Assembly: GCA_017880985.1 (NCBI GenBank)
Contig: JADGRK010000011.1
Coordinates: 1 to 18,589, forward strand
Direction: 5' to 3'
From: Rhodoferax sp.
Lineage (GTDB): Bacteria; Pseudomonadota; Gammaproteobacteria; Burkholderiales; Burkholderiaceae_C
DNA length: 18,589 nucleotides
The notes beneath the pieces were generated by a model, which searched no databases, had not been told where the DNA came from, and was given only the letters and a program-made list of their open reading frames with translations. Shown one piece after another: positions 6,944-14,077 of the stretch (position 1 is its first letter; each line of letters opens with the position of its first letter). Position numbers and translations under genes: made by a program.

Positions 6944-8146
6944 ATGAAATTTGTGCGAAATATAGCTTTCAGTTCCATTGCCCTTGCCGTTGCAGCTATG
7001 AGTTTTGCGGCAGACAACATCAAAATCGGCTTGCAAGGTCCGTTGACCGGCGGCTCCAGCCCGATGGGCGTGTCCATGCGCGATGGTGCCAAACTGGCCG
7101 TCGCCGAGATCAACGCCAAGGGTGGCTTGCTGGGCCGCAAAATTGAGATGATCGAGCGTGACGACGAGGCCAAGAACGAGCGCGGTGTTCAAATCGCCCA
7201 GGAGCTGATCAACAAGGAAAAAGTGGCTGCCTCCGTCGGCTACATCAATTCCGGCGTGTCGCTGGCTTCGCAACGTTTTTACCAGGAAGCCAAGATCCCG
7301 GTGATGAACAACGTGGCCACGGCAACCACCATCACCAAGCAGTTCGCTGACCAGCCCGAGAACTACGTTTTCCGCAATTCGGCCAATGACACGATTCAGT
7401 CCACCATGATTGTGGAAGAACTCGTCGGTCACAAGAAGCTTACCAAGGTTGCCATTCTGGCGGACTCGACCAACTACGGCCAATTGGGTCGTGAAGACCT
7501 GGAGAAAGCGCTCAAGGCCAAGGGTATTACCGCAGTCGCGGTCGAGAAGTACAACATCAAGGACGTGGACATGACGCCCCAGTTGCTCAAGGCCAAGGAA
7601 GCCGGCGCACAGGTGGTCATCACCTACGGCATTGGCCCGGAGTTGGCGCAAATTGCCAACGGCATGATCAAGCTGGGCTGGAAGGTTCCGATGATGGGCT
7701 CCTGGACCCTGTCCATGGGCAACTTTATTGACAACGCCGGAAAAAATGCCGACGGTGCGCTGATGCCACAAACTTTCATCCAGGAGCCCAATACGCCCAA
7801 GCGCAAGAGCTTCATTGAGGCCTATCAGAAGGCCTACAAGGTGACCCGCATTTCTTCACCGGTCTCTGCGGCGCAGGGCTATGATTCGATTTATTTGCTG
7901 GCCGCAGCAATCAAGCAAGCTGGCGGCACCGAAGGCCCCAAAGTGCTGGCGGCATTGGAAGACCTGAAGGCACCGGTTGAAGGCGTGGTGACCACCTACA
8001 ACCATCCGTTCTCGAAAACCGACCACGAGGCCATCACCATCAACATGCCTGTAATTGGCAAGGTGCAGGATGGCCATGTGGTCTACGCCTATGACGAGGA
8101 CAAGAAAAAGGGCGGCGACGTTCGCACCAAAGCTGTGAAGAAGTAA
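6944..8146 (+). CDS. livK: Branched-chain amino-acid-type ABC transporter substrate-binding protein
   Basis: Periplasmic binding protein of the LivK/HAAT type (Periplasmic_binding_6, type 1 fold), 400 residues. It would capture leucine, isoleucine, valine or a similar carboxylate and hand it to LivHMGF. A signal peptide spans residues 1 to about 23 (MKFVRNIAFSSIALAVAAMS, then FAA). The mature protein opens with IKIGLQGPLTGGSSPMGVSM and continues with GAKLAVAEINAKGGLLGRKI, the standard family entry. Further hallmarks are VGYINSGVSLA, AILADSTNYGQLG in the hinge region, and AAQGYDSIYLLAAAI near the C-terminus. GGAGAC at 6935-6940 precedes the ATG by 3 nt. The lysine-rich tail (DEDKKKGGDVRTKAVKK) is unusual but not damaging. 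A terminator follows, so livK may be made in excess over the membrane parts. The ligand is not proven; amides, aromatic acids or urea are alternatives for this fold. Confidence 0.94.
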   Translation: MKFVRNIAFSSIALAVAAMSFAADNIKIGLQGPLTGGSSPMGVSMRDGAKLAVAEINAKGGLLGRKIEMIERDDEAKNERGVQIAQELINKEKVAASVGYINSGVSLASQRFYQEAKIPVMNNVATATTITKQFADQPENYVFRNSANDTIQSTMIVEELVGHKKLTKVAILADSTNYGQLGREDLEKALKAKGITAVAVEKYNIKDVDMTPQLLKAKEAGAQVVITYGIGPELAQIANGMIKLGWKVPMMGSWTLSMGNFIDNAGKNADGALMPQTFIQEPNTPKRKSFIEAYQKAYKVTRISSPVSAAQGYDSIYLLAAAIKQAGGTEGPKVLAALEDLKAPVEGVVTTYNHPFSKTDHEAITINMPVIGKVQDGHVVYAYDEDKKKGGDVRTKAVKK

Positions 8147-8181
8147 GCACAGAGTAAGCGCAGCCTCAAGGCTCTGCTGAG

Positions 8182-8208
8182 AAAAAGCCGGTAGCAGCCG
8201 GCTTTTTT
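8182..8208 (+). terminator. Intrinsic terminator between livK and livH
   Basis: AAAAAGCCGG (8182-8191), a 6-nt loop TAGCAG, then CCGGCTTTTTT (8198-8208) form a perfect stem followed by a T-run. It lies 36 nt after the livK stop and 57 nt before livH. Partial read-through at such a site is a usual way to make more binding protein than membrane subunits; otherwise livH needs its own promoter. Which applies is inference. Confidence 0.85.
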
Positions 8209-8264
8209 GGCGTTTTGGGGTCTGTCATTACACTGGGACCATCTGTTTTTATTCGAGGTCAGGC

Positions 8265-9155
8265 ATGGAAATTTTCTTGCAGCTCATCTACAGCGGTATC
8301 GCGCTGGGCATGATTTACGGCGTGATCGCGTTTGGCTACCAATTGACATTCGCGACTTCGGGCACCCTGAATTTCGGTCAGGGCGAGGCGCTGATGCTGG
8401 GGGCACTGGTCGGCCTGTCTTTGGCGGGCACGATTCACGGCGGCCCCTACCTCAACTACTGGGTGATGATTCCCGTGGTCGTGATTTTTGGCGCCGCACA
8501 AGGCGCGCTGGTGGAGTGGATTGGTGTGCGTCCGGCCATCAAGATCAAGAGCGAGTTTGGCTGGATCATGTCCACCATTGCGCTGGCCATTATTTTCAAA
8601 AACGTCGCTGAAAACATCTGGGGCAAGGATGACTTGAAGTTTCCGTCCCCTTTGTCAGAGGCGCCCATCAAGCTTTTCGGCGCCAATGTGTTGCCGATGG
8701 AAATCGTGGTGGTGATTGGTGCGCTGGCCATGATGGCGATAGTTGAGATTTTCAACCGCAAATCGATTTACGGCAAAGCGGTGGTCGCCACCTCCAATGA
8801 TCGCGACGCCGCGTCCCTCATGGGCATCAACACCGGTGCCGTGATCACGTTTTCTTACGCGCTGTCGTCGGTGACGGCGGCGGTGGCCGGCGTGCTGGTG
8901 GCACCGCTGACACTGACCGGCGCCACGATGGGTTCGGTGCTCGGGCTCAAGGCTTTTGCCGTGGCGATTATTGGCGGCCTGACCTCTGGTGTTGGTGTGA
9001 TCGTGGGCGGGCTGATTTTGGGCATTGCAGAAACCACCACCGGCTATTACATCTCGACCGGCTACAAGGACGTGCCGGGACTGGTGCTGTTGCTGCTGGT
9101 GCTGGCAGTCAAGCCCGCCGGCTTGTTTGGCAAGACGGCGATCAAAAAGGTTTGA
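8265..9155 (+). CDS. livH: Branched-chain amino-acid-type ABC transporter permease LivH
   Basis: First inner-membrane permease subunit of the HAAT importer, 296 residues, normal length. It begins MEIFLQLIYSGIALGMIYGV and shows family signatures GYQLTFATSGTLNFGQGEAL (about residues 24-43), RPAIKIKSEFGWIMSTIALA, and the cytoplasmic ATPase-contact stretch SNDRDAASLMGINTGAVI. It ends with the glycine-rich helix AVAIIGGLTSGVGVIVGGL and KPAGLFGK. About eight hydrophobic segments are visible. GAGGT at 8255-8259 is the ribosome site, 5 nt before the ATG. The LivM-LivG gene begins 15 nt after the stop, so the two are cotranscribed. Confidence 0.95.
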   Translation: MEIFLQLIYSGIALGMIYGVIAFGYQLTFATSGTLNFGQGEALMLGALVGLSLAGTIHGGPYLNYWVMIPVVVIFGAAQGALVEWIGVRPAIKIKSEFGWIMSTIALAIIFKNVAENIWGKDDLKFPSPLSEAPIKLFGANVLPMEIVVVIGALAMMAIVEIFNRKSIYGKAVVATSNDRDAASLMGINTGAVITFSYALSSVTAAVAGVLVAPLTLTGATMGSVLGLKAFAVAIIGGLTSGVGVIVGGLILGIAETTTGYYISTGYKDVPGLVLLLLVLAVKPAGLFGKTAIKKV

Positions 9156-9170
9156 CGCAAACAAGTTGCC

Positions 9171-11117
9171 ATGAAGATGAAAACCAAATCCTATTTTTTA
9201 GTGGTGCTGGGCCTGGCGGCGCTGGGCTTGTTCCCGGTGCTGGTGCCCAACGCCTATTACGTCCACCTGGTTGAGACGATTCTGATTTACGCCATCCTGC
9301 TGTTTGGCTTGGACATCGTGGTCGGCTACACCGGCCAGGTGTCGCTCGGGCATGCAGGCCTGTTCGGCGTCGGCTCCTACACCGCCGGGGCGCTGTTCTT
9401 CAAGCTGGGGGTGCCTTTCCTGCTGGCAGTCCCGGCGGCCATTGGCGTCACCGCTGTGTTCGGAGCGGTGCTGGCGCTGCCGGCCTTGCGCGTGACCGGT
9501 CCTTACCTGGCCATGGTGACTCTGGCCTTCGGCACCATCATCCAGATTCTCATCAACGAGATGACGTTTTTGACCGAGGGCCCGATTGGCATCAAGGTGG
9601 CCAAGCCGATTTTCTTTGGTCACAAGCTCAACGAGGTGCAGTACTTTTATGTCGTGGCCGTGCTGATGGTGCTGGCGCTGGTGGTGGTGCACCGCATCCT
9701 GAAATCGCACCTGGGCCGCGCTTTTGAAGCCTTGCGCGACAGCCCGGTGGCCTGCGACTGCATGGGCGTTTCGGTCTACCGCTACAAGGTCTATGCGTTT
9801 GTCATCAGTGCCGGTCTGGCCGGTCTGGCCGGCGCGCTCTACACCTATTCCGAAGAGTACATTTCGCCCAACACCTACAACTTTGAGTTGACCATCATGT
9901 TCCTGCTGGCGGTCATCATGGGCGGGCGCAAGACCCGCTCCGGTGCCCTGATTGGGGCCGCGATTGTGGTGATGCTGCCCAGCTTGCTGTCGGACATTGA
10001 ACTTTTCCGCAAGATCGCTAGCGTGCTGGCGGTGGCGGTGACCGGCATGGCGGCATACAACTTCGTGAAAAAGGTCAAAACGGTGCGCGAGTTAGCGGTG
10101 CCTGTGGTGGCCACGGTGGCCATGGCGGCGTTTTCCTTTCAGCTTGAAAACATCACCGATTGGCGCTTGACCATTTTTGGTCTGATGACCCTGTTTGTGG
10201 TCTATTACCTGCAAGATGGTGTGGTGGGTTTTGCGCGTGATCTTTTTGTCCGCTTTGCCAGGCCCGCAGCACACGCCAGCGTCGGTACCCCAGTCGTCAA
10301 GGTGCGCGCCTGGACCACCTCCCATCTGGCGGCACCGGCTGACTCGGGCCCGCTGCTCGAAGCGCAGCAGGTCTTAATGCAGTTCGGTGGCCTGAAAGCC
10401 CTGAATCAGGTCGACCTGCGCATAGCGCGCAGAGCAATTCACGGACTCATCGGACCCAACGGTTCGGGCAAGAGCACGATGATGAACGTGCTCACCGGCA
10501 TTTACCAGCCAACTTCCGGGCAGGTGATGTTCAACGGCCTAGCGGTGACGGGCCAGACACCTTCGGCTATTGCCTTGTCCGGCATTGCACGAACCTTTCA
10601 GAACGTCCAGCTCTTTGGCGAGATGACCGCTACCGACAATGTGCTGGTAGGCTTGCACCACACCTACAAGAGCAACATCCTCGATGTGATGCTGGGCACG
10701 CCCCGCTACCAGCGGGAAGACGCCGCCGCGCGCGAGCAAGCGGCCAGTTTGCTGAGTTTCGTTGGCTTGACGGAGCTGAGCGAGGAGCAAGCGCGAAATC
10801 TGCCTTATGGCAAGCAGCGTATGTTGGAGATTGCGCGTGCGCTGGGTCTCAATCCCAGCCTGTTGCTGCTGGACGAACCGGCTGCCGGCTTGCCGCCGGC
10901 CGACTTGCCCGAGCTGATGAAGATGGTCCAGAAAATCCGCGACCATGGCATCACGGTGATCCTGATTGAGCACCACATGGACGTGGTGATGGGGATTTCT
11001 GACACCGTGTCGGTGCTCGACTTTGGCCAGAAAATTGCGGAAGGCAAACCGGCCGATGTGCAAAGCAACCCCGCCGTGATCGAAGCCTATCTGGGCAGCG
11101 GCGCGGCAGCGCATTGA
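9171..11117 (+). CDS. livM/livG: LivM-LivG fusion: branched-chain amino-acid-type ABC permease joined to ATPase
   Basis: One 648-residue chain joins the second permease and the first ATPase of the HAAT importer. Residues 1 to about 330 are LivM: hydrophobic segments with DIVVGYTGQVSLGHAGLFGV, GPYLAMVTLAFGTI and the cytoplasmic loop GRAFEALRDSPVACDCMGVS. A further hydrophobic part and a charged linker follow (about 330-385). The LivG ATPase starts near residue 389: Walker A GPNGSGKST at 428-436, Q-loop in ARTFQNVQLF, signature NLPYGKQRMLEIARAL, Walker B LLLLDEP with D568-E569, and switch histidine in IEHHMDVVM. All catalytic motifs are intact. The fusion is real because the frame is continuous with no internal stop; such fusions are known in proteobacteria. 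ATG 9171 is 15 nt after livH with a weak ribosome site; ATG 9177 is an alternative. Confidence 0.95.
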   Translation: MKMKTKSYFLVVLGLAALGLFPVLVPNAYYVHLVETILIYAILLFGLDIVVGYTGQVSLGHAGLFGVGSYTAGALFFKLGVPFLLAVPAAIGVTAVFGAVLALPALRVTGPYLAMVTLAFGTIIQILINEMTFLTEGPIGIKVAKPIFFGHKLNEVQYFYVVAVLMVLALVVVHRILKSHLGRAFEALRDSPVACDCMGVSVYRYKVYAFVISAGLAGLAGALYTYSEEYISPNTYNFELTIMFLLAVIMGGRKTRSGALIGAAIVVMLPSLLSDIELFRKIASVLAVAVTGMAAYNFVKKVKTVRELAVPVVATVAMAAFSFQLENITDWRLTIFGLMTLFVVYYLQDGVVGFARDLFVRFARPAAHASVGTPVVKVRAWTTSHLAAPADSGPLLEAQQVLMQFGGLKALNQVDLRIARRAIHGLIGPNGSGKSTMMNVLTGIYQPTSGQVMFNGLAVTGQTPSAIALSGIARTFQNVQLFGEMTATDNVLVGLHHTYKSNILDVMLGTPRYQREDAAAREQAASLLSFVGLTELSEEQARNLPYGKQRMLEIARALGLNPSLLLLDEPAAGLPPADLPELMKMVQKIRDHGITVILIEHHMDVVMGISDTVSVLDFGQKIAEGKPADVQSNPAVIEAYLGSGAAAH

Positions 11118-11135
11118 TTGCGGAGAAGATTCAAC

Positions 11136-11852
11136 ATGCTCACCATCGAAAATTTGCAGGCCGGCTATGGCAAGGTTCAGGTACTTCACGGTGTTTCAAT
11201 CCAGGTGCCGAAGGGAAAAATTGTCACCTTGATCGGCTCCAATGGTGCCGGCAAGAGCACGACAATGCGCGCCATCTCAGGCATGATCAAGCCGGTGTCT
11301 GGCAAGATCACCCTCTCTGGCCAGGACATTACCGGTTTGGGTTCGCACCAGATCGCCAAGCGCGGCCTGGCCCACTCGCCCGAAGGTCGGCGCGTATTCC
11401 CTTCCTTGAGCGTGCTTGACAATATTCGCCTGGGCGCTTTTGTGCGTTACACCAACGCGCGCCCGAAAGGCGATGTCGAGTCTGATCTGCAAAGTGCGCT
11501 GGAGATGTTCCCGCGCCTGAAAGAGCGCACGCACCAACTGGCGGGCACGTTGTCGGGCGGGGAGCAGCAAATGCTGGCCATGGCGCGGGCTGTCATGCTC
11601 AATCCGGAGGTGTTTTTGCTGGATGAGCCGTCGATGGGTCTGGCGCCGATTCTGGTGGAAGAAGTCTTTAACATCATCTCCCGCCTAAAAGCGCAAGGCG
11701 TCACGATGCTGCTGGTGGAGCAGTTTGCAGCCGCGGCGCTCAAGGTGGCTGACTATGGCTATGTGCTTGAAAATGGTCGCGTTTCAGTACATGGTCCGGC
11801 TGACAAGCTCAAAGACGATCCTGCGGTCAAAGCGGCTTATTTAGGGGGCTGA
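11136..11852 (+). CDS. livF: Branched-chain amino-acid-type ABC transporter ATPase LivF
   Basis: Second ATPase subunit of the HAAT importer, 238 residues, standard LivF length. Walker A GSNGAGKST begins at residue 34 (K40), SPEGRRVFPSLSVLDNI is the LivF-typical Q-loop region, LSGGEQQMLAMARAV starts at 139, Walker B FLLDEPSMGLAP has D163-E164, and VEQFAAAALKVAD replaces the usual switch histidine stretch as in other LivF proteins. The C-terminus DPAVKAAYLGG is the family ending. I chose ATG 11136 rather than the in-frame TTG at 11118 because GGAGAAG at 11122-11128 sits 7 nt before the ATG and the protein then starts MLTIENLQAGYGK. It follows the fusion gene by 18 nt and closes the operon. It would pair with the LivG half of the fusion as the ATPase heterodimer. 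Confidence 0.96.
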   Translation: MLTIENLQAGYGKVQVLHGVSIQVPKGKIVTLIGSNGAGKSTTMRAISGMIKPVSGKITLSGQDITGLGSHQIAKRGLAHSPEGRRVFPSLSVLDNIRLGAFVRYTNARPKGDVESDLQSALEMFPRLKERTHQLAGTLSGGEQQMLAMARAVMLNPEVFLLDEPSMGLAPILVEEVFNIISRLKAQGVTMLLVEQFAAAALKVADYGYVLENGRVSVHGPADKLKDDPAVKAAYLGG

Positions 11853-12163
11853 CCCTTTTGCGGGTGGTCGGCCAATAGTGTGAGTCGTGAGGGGTTTCAA
11901 TCCCGGATGGGCACGCGCCATCAAAGTCCCAACGATGACGGTTGGCGATTGAGCGCCCTGCGCTTGCAAGAACGCACTATGGATTTTTTGGGCTGGCACG
12001 GTTGAGAGCCAGAAGTTGTGCCGGATCAGCCTGTGCACGCGCTTGTCTGGTGATCAGATAAACCCGCTCAATACGGGTGGTCTTGGCTCCTTTGTTAACC
12101 CGTTCGGCGACACAGGTTTCTGCCACGTAAAGTTTTCTGTTTTTGCGACACAAAAATGCGAAT

Positions 12164-12179
12164 CTTGACGTTGGTCAAG
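12164..12179. promoter_or_regulatory. Candidate operator: 6-bp inverted repeat upstream of the porin
   Basis: CTTGAC (12164-12169), spacer GTTG, GTCAAG (12174-12179) form a perfect inverted repeat about 110 nt before the porin start. The size suits a dimeric helix-turn-helix repressor or activator. No -10 box at proper distance from the embedded TTGACG could be fitted, so its relation to transcription is unproven. Confidence 0.35.
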
Positions 12180-12205
12180 TCTGCTTCCGTTCACGCAAGT
12201 ATCTA

Positions 12206-12231
12206 CTGCTGCTGCTGCTGCAATTTTGCAG
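12206..12231 (+). repeat. CTG trinucleotide run overlapping a small hairpin in the porin leader
   Basis: Five consecutive CTG units (12206-12220) are followed directly by a perfect inverted repeat CTGCAA-TT-TTGCAG (12218-12231). It sits 55-80 nt before the porin ATG, probably within the untranslated leader. Tract-length change would alter spacing rather than frame; with only five units this could also be chance. Confidence 0.5.
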
Positions 12232-12253
12232 TTTGCTCGGCTGAAACCACAAA

Positions 12254-12265
12254 TTAAATATTTAA
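12254..12265. promoter_or_regulatory. AT-only palindrome in the porin leader
   Basis: TTAAATATTTAA is a perfect 12-bp palindrome ending 21 nt before the porin start and just ahead of its ribosome site (AAGGA, 12273-12277). It stands out in a GC-rich genome. It could be a regulator site or a -10-like region, but no function can be read from it. Confidence 0.3.
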
Positions 12266-12286
12266 CCTGCAAAAGGATGACAAATT

Positions 12287-13822
12287 ATGACTTTCCAAAA
12301 GAGATCCCTAGTGATCGCTTGTTCATTGGCGCTTGCCTGTATGGCCAATGCCCATGCGGATCAGGTATCGGACATGCAAGCAAAAATGGACGCGTTGCAA
12401 AAGCAAATGCAGGAATTGCAAGCACAAATGGGCTCAGTGCTGATAAAGCAGGAGCAAGTTGCGCCTGCTCCCAGCATCAGCATGAAACCCGGCAATGATC
12501 TAACCCTTCAAGTTGGGGGCGGTGAGGTCACGCTTTACGGTCACGCCGATGTTTCTGTTGATTACCAGACCAGTGGACTGAGCGGCTTTATTCATAATGG
12601 CCTCCCAGTCACCGGCAACAACGGCTGGATGAGCGACGTTTCCAGCAACCTGTCGTTCTTTGGGATTCGCGGCAATCGTCCCGTCGACAAGGATTTGAAG
12701 GCCGTTTTCCAGTTCGAAACTGAAGTCTCGTATGCCGCGACACCGGGCGCTTCGGATCAAGCACCAGACGGGACCGCGCAAAAATTCAGTCTCGGGTCAC
12801 GTAACAGTTTTGTTGGCCTGGAAAGCCCGACCTATGGCGCGATCATGCTGGGCAAGACCGATACGCCTTACAAGACCTCCACTGGCAGGCTGGATCCCTT
12901 TGCCAGTACTCCGGGTGACTACAACGCCATCATCGGGAACAGTGGTGGCGATAACCGCGCCGAATTTGATATGCGCTTGTCTCATTCGATTTGGTACGAA
13001 TCGCCCAAGTTGAATGGCTTCACCTTCAAAGGCCTGGTTTCACCCGGTCAAAACCGCAGTACAGATAATGGTCTCTATGCCCTCGGCGAACCCGATTGCA
13101 CAGGTGGCAATTCGTCTGCCGGTCTAAATGGTAATGCGGGTCAACCTACGACCTGTAATGATGGTGCTTTCGGCACTGCCTATAGTGCATCGATAGCGTA
13201 TGAAGCCGGTCCACTCTATGTCACGGCTGCTTATGAGTTGCACAAGAACACCAATCGCATCGGTGACGAGGTCGACGCTGGGACGATCGGCGTTCGGGAC
13301 GAAAGCGCCTTCAAGCTGGGTGTGCAATATGCCTTGCCAACAAAGACGACCGTCAGCTTCATGGTGGAAAGACTGAAACGCGATGCGATCACCCCCGCCT
13401 TGGATGAACGGACTCATACCGCCACTTGGCTGGCACTGACCCAGAAACTGACCACCTATGACGATCTGAACCTTGGCTGGGCGCATGCCGGCAAGACACC
13501 GGGACAACCTATTGGTGGTGTGGAAGACCAGTACGGCAATCCTGCGCCAGCAGGATCGCCGGATAACGGAGCCGACCTGTTTTCCATCGGTTACAAGCAC
13601 CGTTTCCTTGACAAGCGGACCACAACCTATGTGACCTTTTCTCGTTTGAACAATGACTACTGGGCGCACTATTCGCTGGGTGCGGGCGGTCACGGCCTTC
13701 CGACCCGAAATTATGTGGGTGACAAATATATTGGCGGGTGCCAGGACAATGGTGTTTGTGGACCCCCGTTTTCTGGCAACACGGCCCAGGCACTGTCGGT
13801 CGGGTTGACCTACGATTTCTGA
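12287..13822 (+). CDS. Gram-negative outer-membrane porin with N-terminal coiled coil
   Basis: Trimeric general-diffusion porin of the Burkholderiales (Porin_4-like) type, 511 residues, longer than the usual 340-400. The signal peptide ends at ANAHA (residues 20-24). Residues 25-48 (DMQAKMDALQKQMQELQAQM) form a heptad-like coiled coil in the periplasm. The barrel starts at VTLYGHADVSVDYQTSG (about residue 81), continues with SNLSFFGIRGN, GSRNSFVGLESPTYG and MLGKTDTPYK of the constriction region, and ends in VGLTYDF with the C-terminal aromatic needed for BAM-mediated assembly. The mature chain has four cysteines in two pairs, C271/C290 and C485/C491, in likely surface loops. AAGGA at 12273-12277 is the ribosome site. 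It stands alone between two gene-free stretches. The substrate is unknown; position beside liv suggests amino-acid uptake only weakly. Confidence 0.93.
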   Translation: MTFQKRSLVIACSLALACMANAHADQVSDMQAKMDALQKQMQELQAQMGSVLIKQEQVAPAPSISMKPGNDLTLQVGGGEVTLYGHADVSVDYQTSGLSGFIHNGLPVTGNNGWMSDVSSNLSFFGIRGNRPVDKDLKAVFQFETEVSYAATPGASDQAPDGTAQKFSLGSRNSFVGLESPTYGAIMLGKTDTPYKTSTGRLDPFASTPGDYNAIIGNSGGDNRAEFDMRLSHSIWYESPKLNGFTFKGLVSPGQNRSTDNGLYALGEPDCTGGNSSAGLNGNAGQPTTCNDGAFGTAYSASIAYEAGPLYVTAAYELHKNTNRIGDEVDAGTIGVRDESAFKLGVQYALPTKTTVSFMVERLKRDAITPALDERTHTATWLALTQKLTTYDDLNLGWAHAGKTPGQPIGGVEDQYGNPAPAGSPDNGADLFSIGYKHRFLDKRTTTYVTFSRLNNDYWAHYSLGAGGHGLPTRNYVGDKYIGGCQDNGVCGPPFSGNTAQALSVGLTYDF

Positions 13823-13836
13823 GTCATTTGAAGATC

Positions 13837-13870
13837 GGCATAGGCGCAGCCTCACGGCTGCCCCTATGCC
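13837..13870 (+). other. 15-bp hairpin after the porin gene
   Basis: GGCATAGGCGCAGCC (13837-13851) and GGCTGCCCCTATGCC (13856-13870) pair over 15 bp with one C-C mismatch and a TCAC loop, beginning 14 nt after the porin stop. There is no T-run, so it is not a standard intrinsic terminator; it could protect the porin mRNA 3' end or act with Rho. Confidence 0.6.
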
Positions 13871-13999
13871 ACACCACCCGTCATGCGGGTGCGCACCGGG
13901 CGATTCGAAAAGTTGAGGTCATGTGAGTCTGGGGATGCAAATGTTGTCGAACTAGGCGACCGTCAACACACGGTGTGAATGACAGAGTACTGACCGACG

Positions 14000-14023
14000 G
14001 GGCGCGCAAGCGCCCTTTGTTTT
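14000..14023 (+). terminator. Intrinsic terminator between porin and icmF
   Basis: GGGCGC (14000-14005), GCAA tetraloop, GCGCCC (14010-14015), then TTTGTTTT. This GNRA-capped stem with T-rich tail ends transcription coming from the porin and insulates icmF, whose operator begins 16 nt later. Confidence 0.82.
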
Positions 14024-14038
14024 GAAAAACCGCTAAGA

Positions 14039-14060
14039 TTGACGTTTACGTAAACGTCAA
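14039..14060. promoter_or_regulatory. Perfect 22-bp palindromic operator upstream of icmF (MerR/LiuR-like)
   Basis: The half-site TTGACGTTTAC (14039-14049) is followed immediately by its exact reverse complement GTAAACGTCAA (14050-14060). It lies 17 nt before the icmF ATG and 5 nt before its ribosome site, so a bound protein would cover the promoter or transcript start. A TAAGAT hexamer at 14034-14039 could be the -10 box, but no good -35 fits. From memory, MerR-family LiuR regulators of branched-chain amino acid and acyl-CoA catabolism in proteobacteria use sites of this ACGTnnACGT character. That assignment is recall plus inference; the palindrome itself is certain. Confidence 0.75.
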
Positions 14061-14077
14061 GTCCCGGAGACAATATC

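Larger units (their letters stand above)
11853..12286. other. Gene-free region between the liv operon and the porin gene
   Basis: These 434 nt carry no open frame I can support on either strand; the short minus-strand frames have no recognisable motif or ribosome site. No clear intrinsic terminator follows livF: an imperfect hairpin just after its stop (ACCC...GGGT around 11849-11864) lacks a T-run. The right half (12130-12286) turns AT-rich and contains an inverted repeat (12164-12179), a CTG run (12206-12220) and an AT palindrome (12254-12265), all listed separately; it is probably the porin promoter and 5' leader. Confidence 0.55.

Noticed and set aside
6854..7771. A 305-codon minus-strand open frame
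   Set aside because: Antisense to livK, which has a signal peptide and family motifs; the shadow product has none.
10780..10850. LivG signature reads LPYGKQR instead of LSGGQ, suggesting a dead ATPase
   Set aside because: LivG-type ATPases normally carry an L-x-YG-x-QR form, and Walker A, Walker B and switch His are intact.
12206..12220. CTG run as a CRISPR or phase-variable tract
   Set aside because: Only five triplet units with no spacer structure; it lies outside coding sequence, so it cannot shift a frame.
11841..12272. Two short minus-strand open frames (65 and 72 codons) between livF and the porin
   Set aside because: No ribosome site, no motif, and one overlaps the livF end; treated as noncoding.
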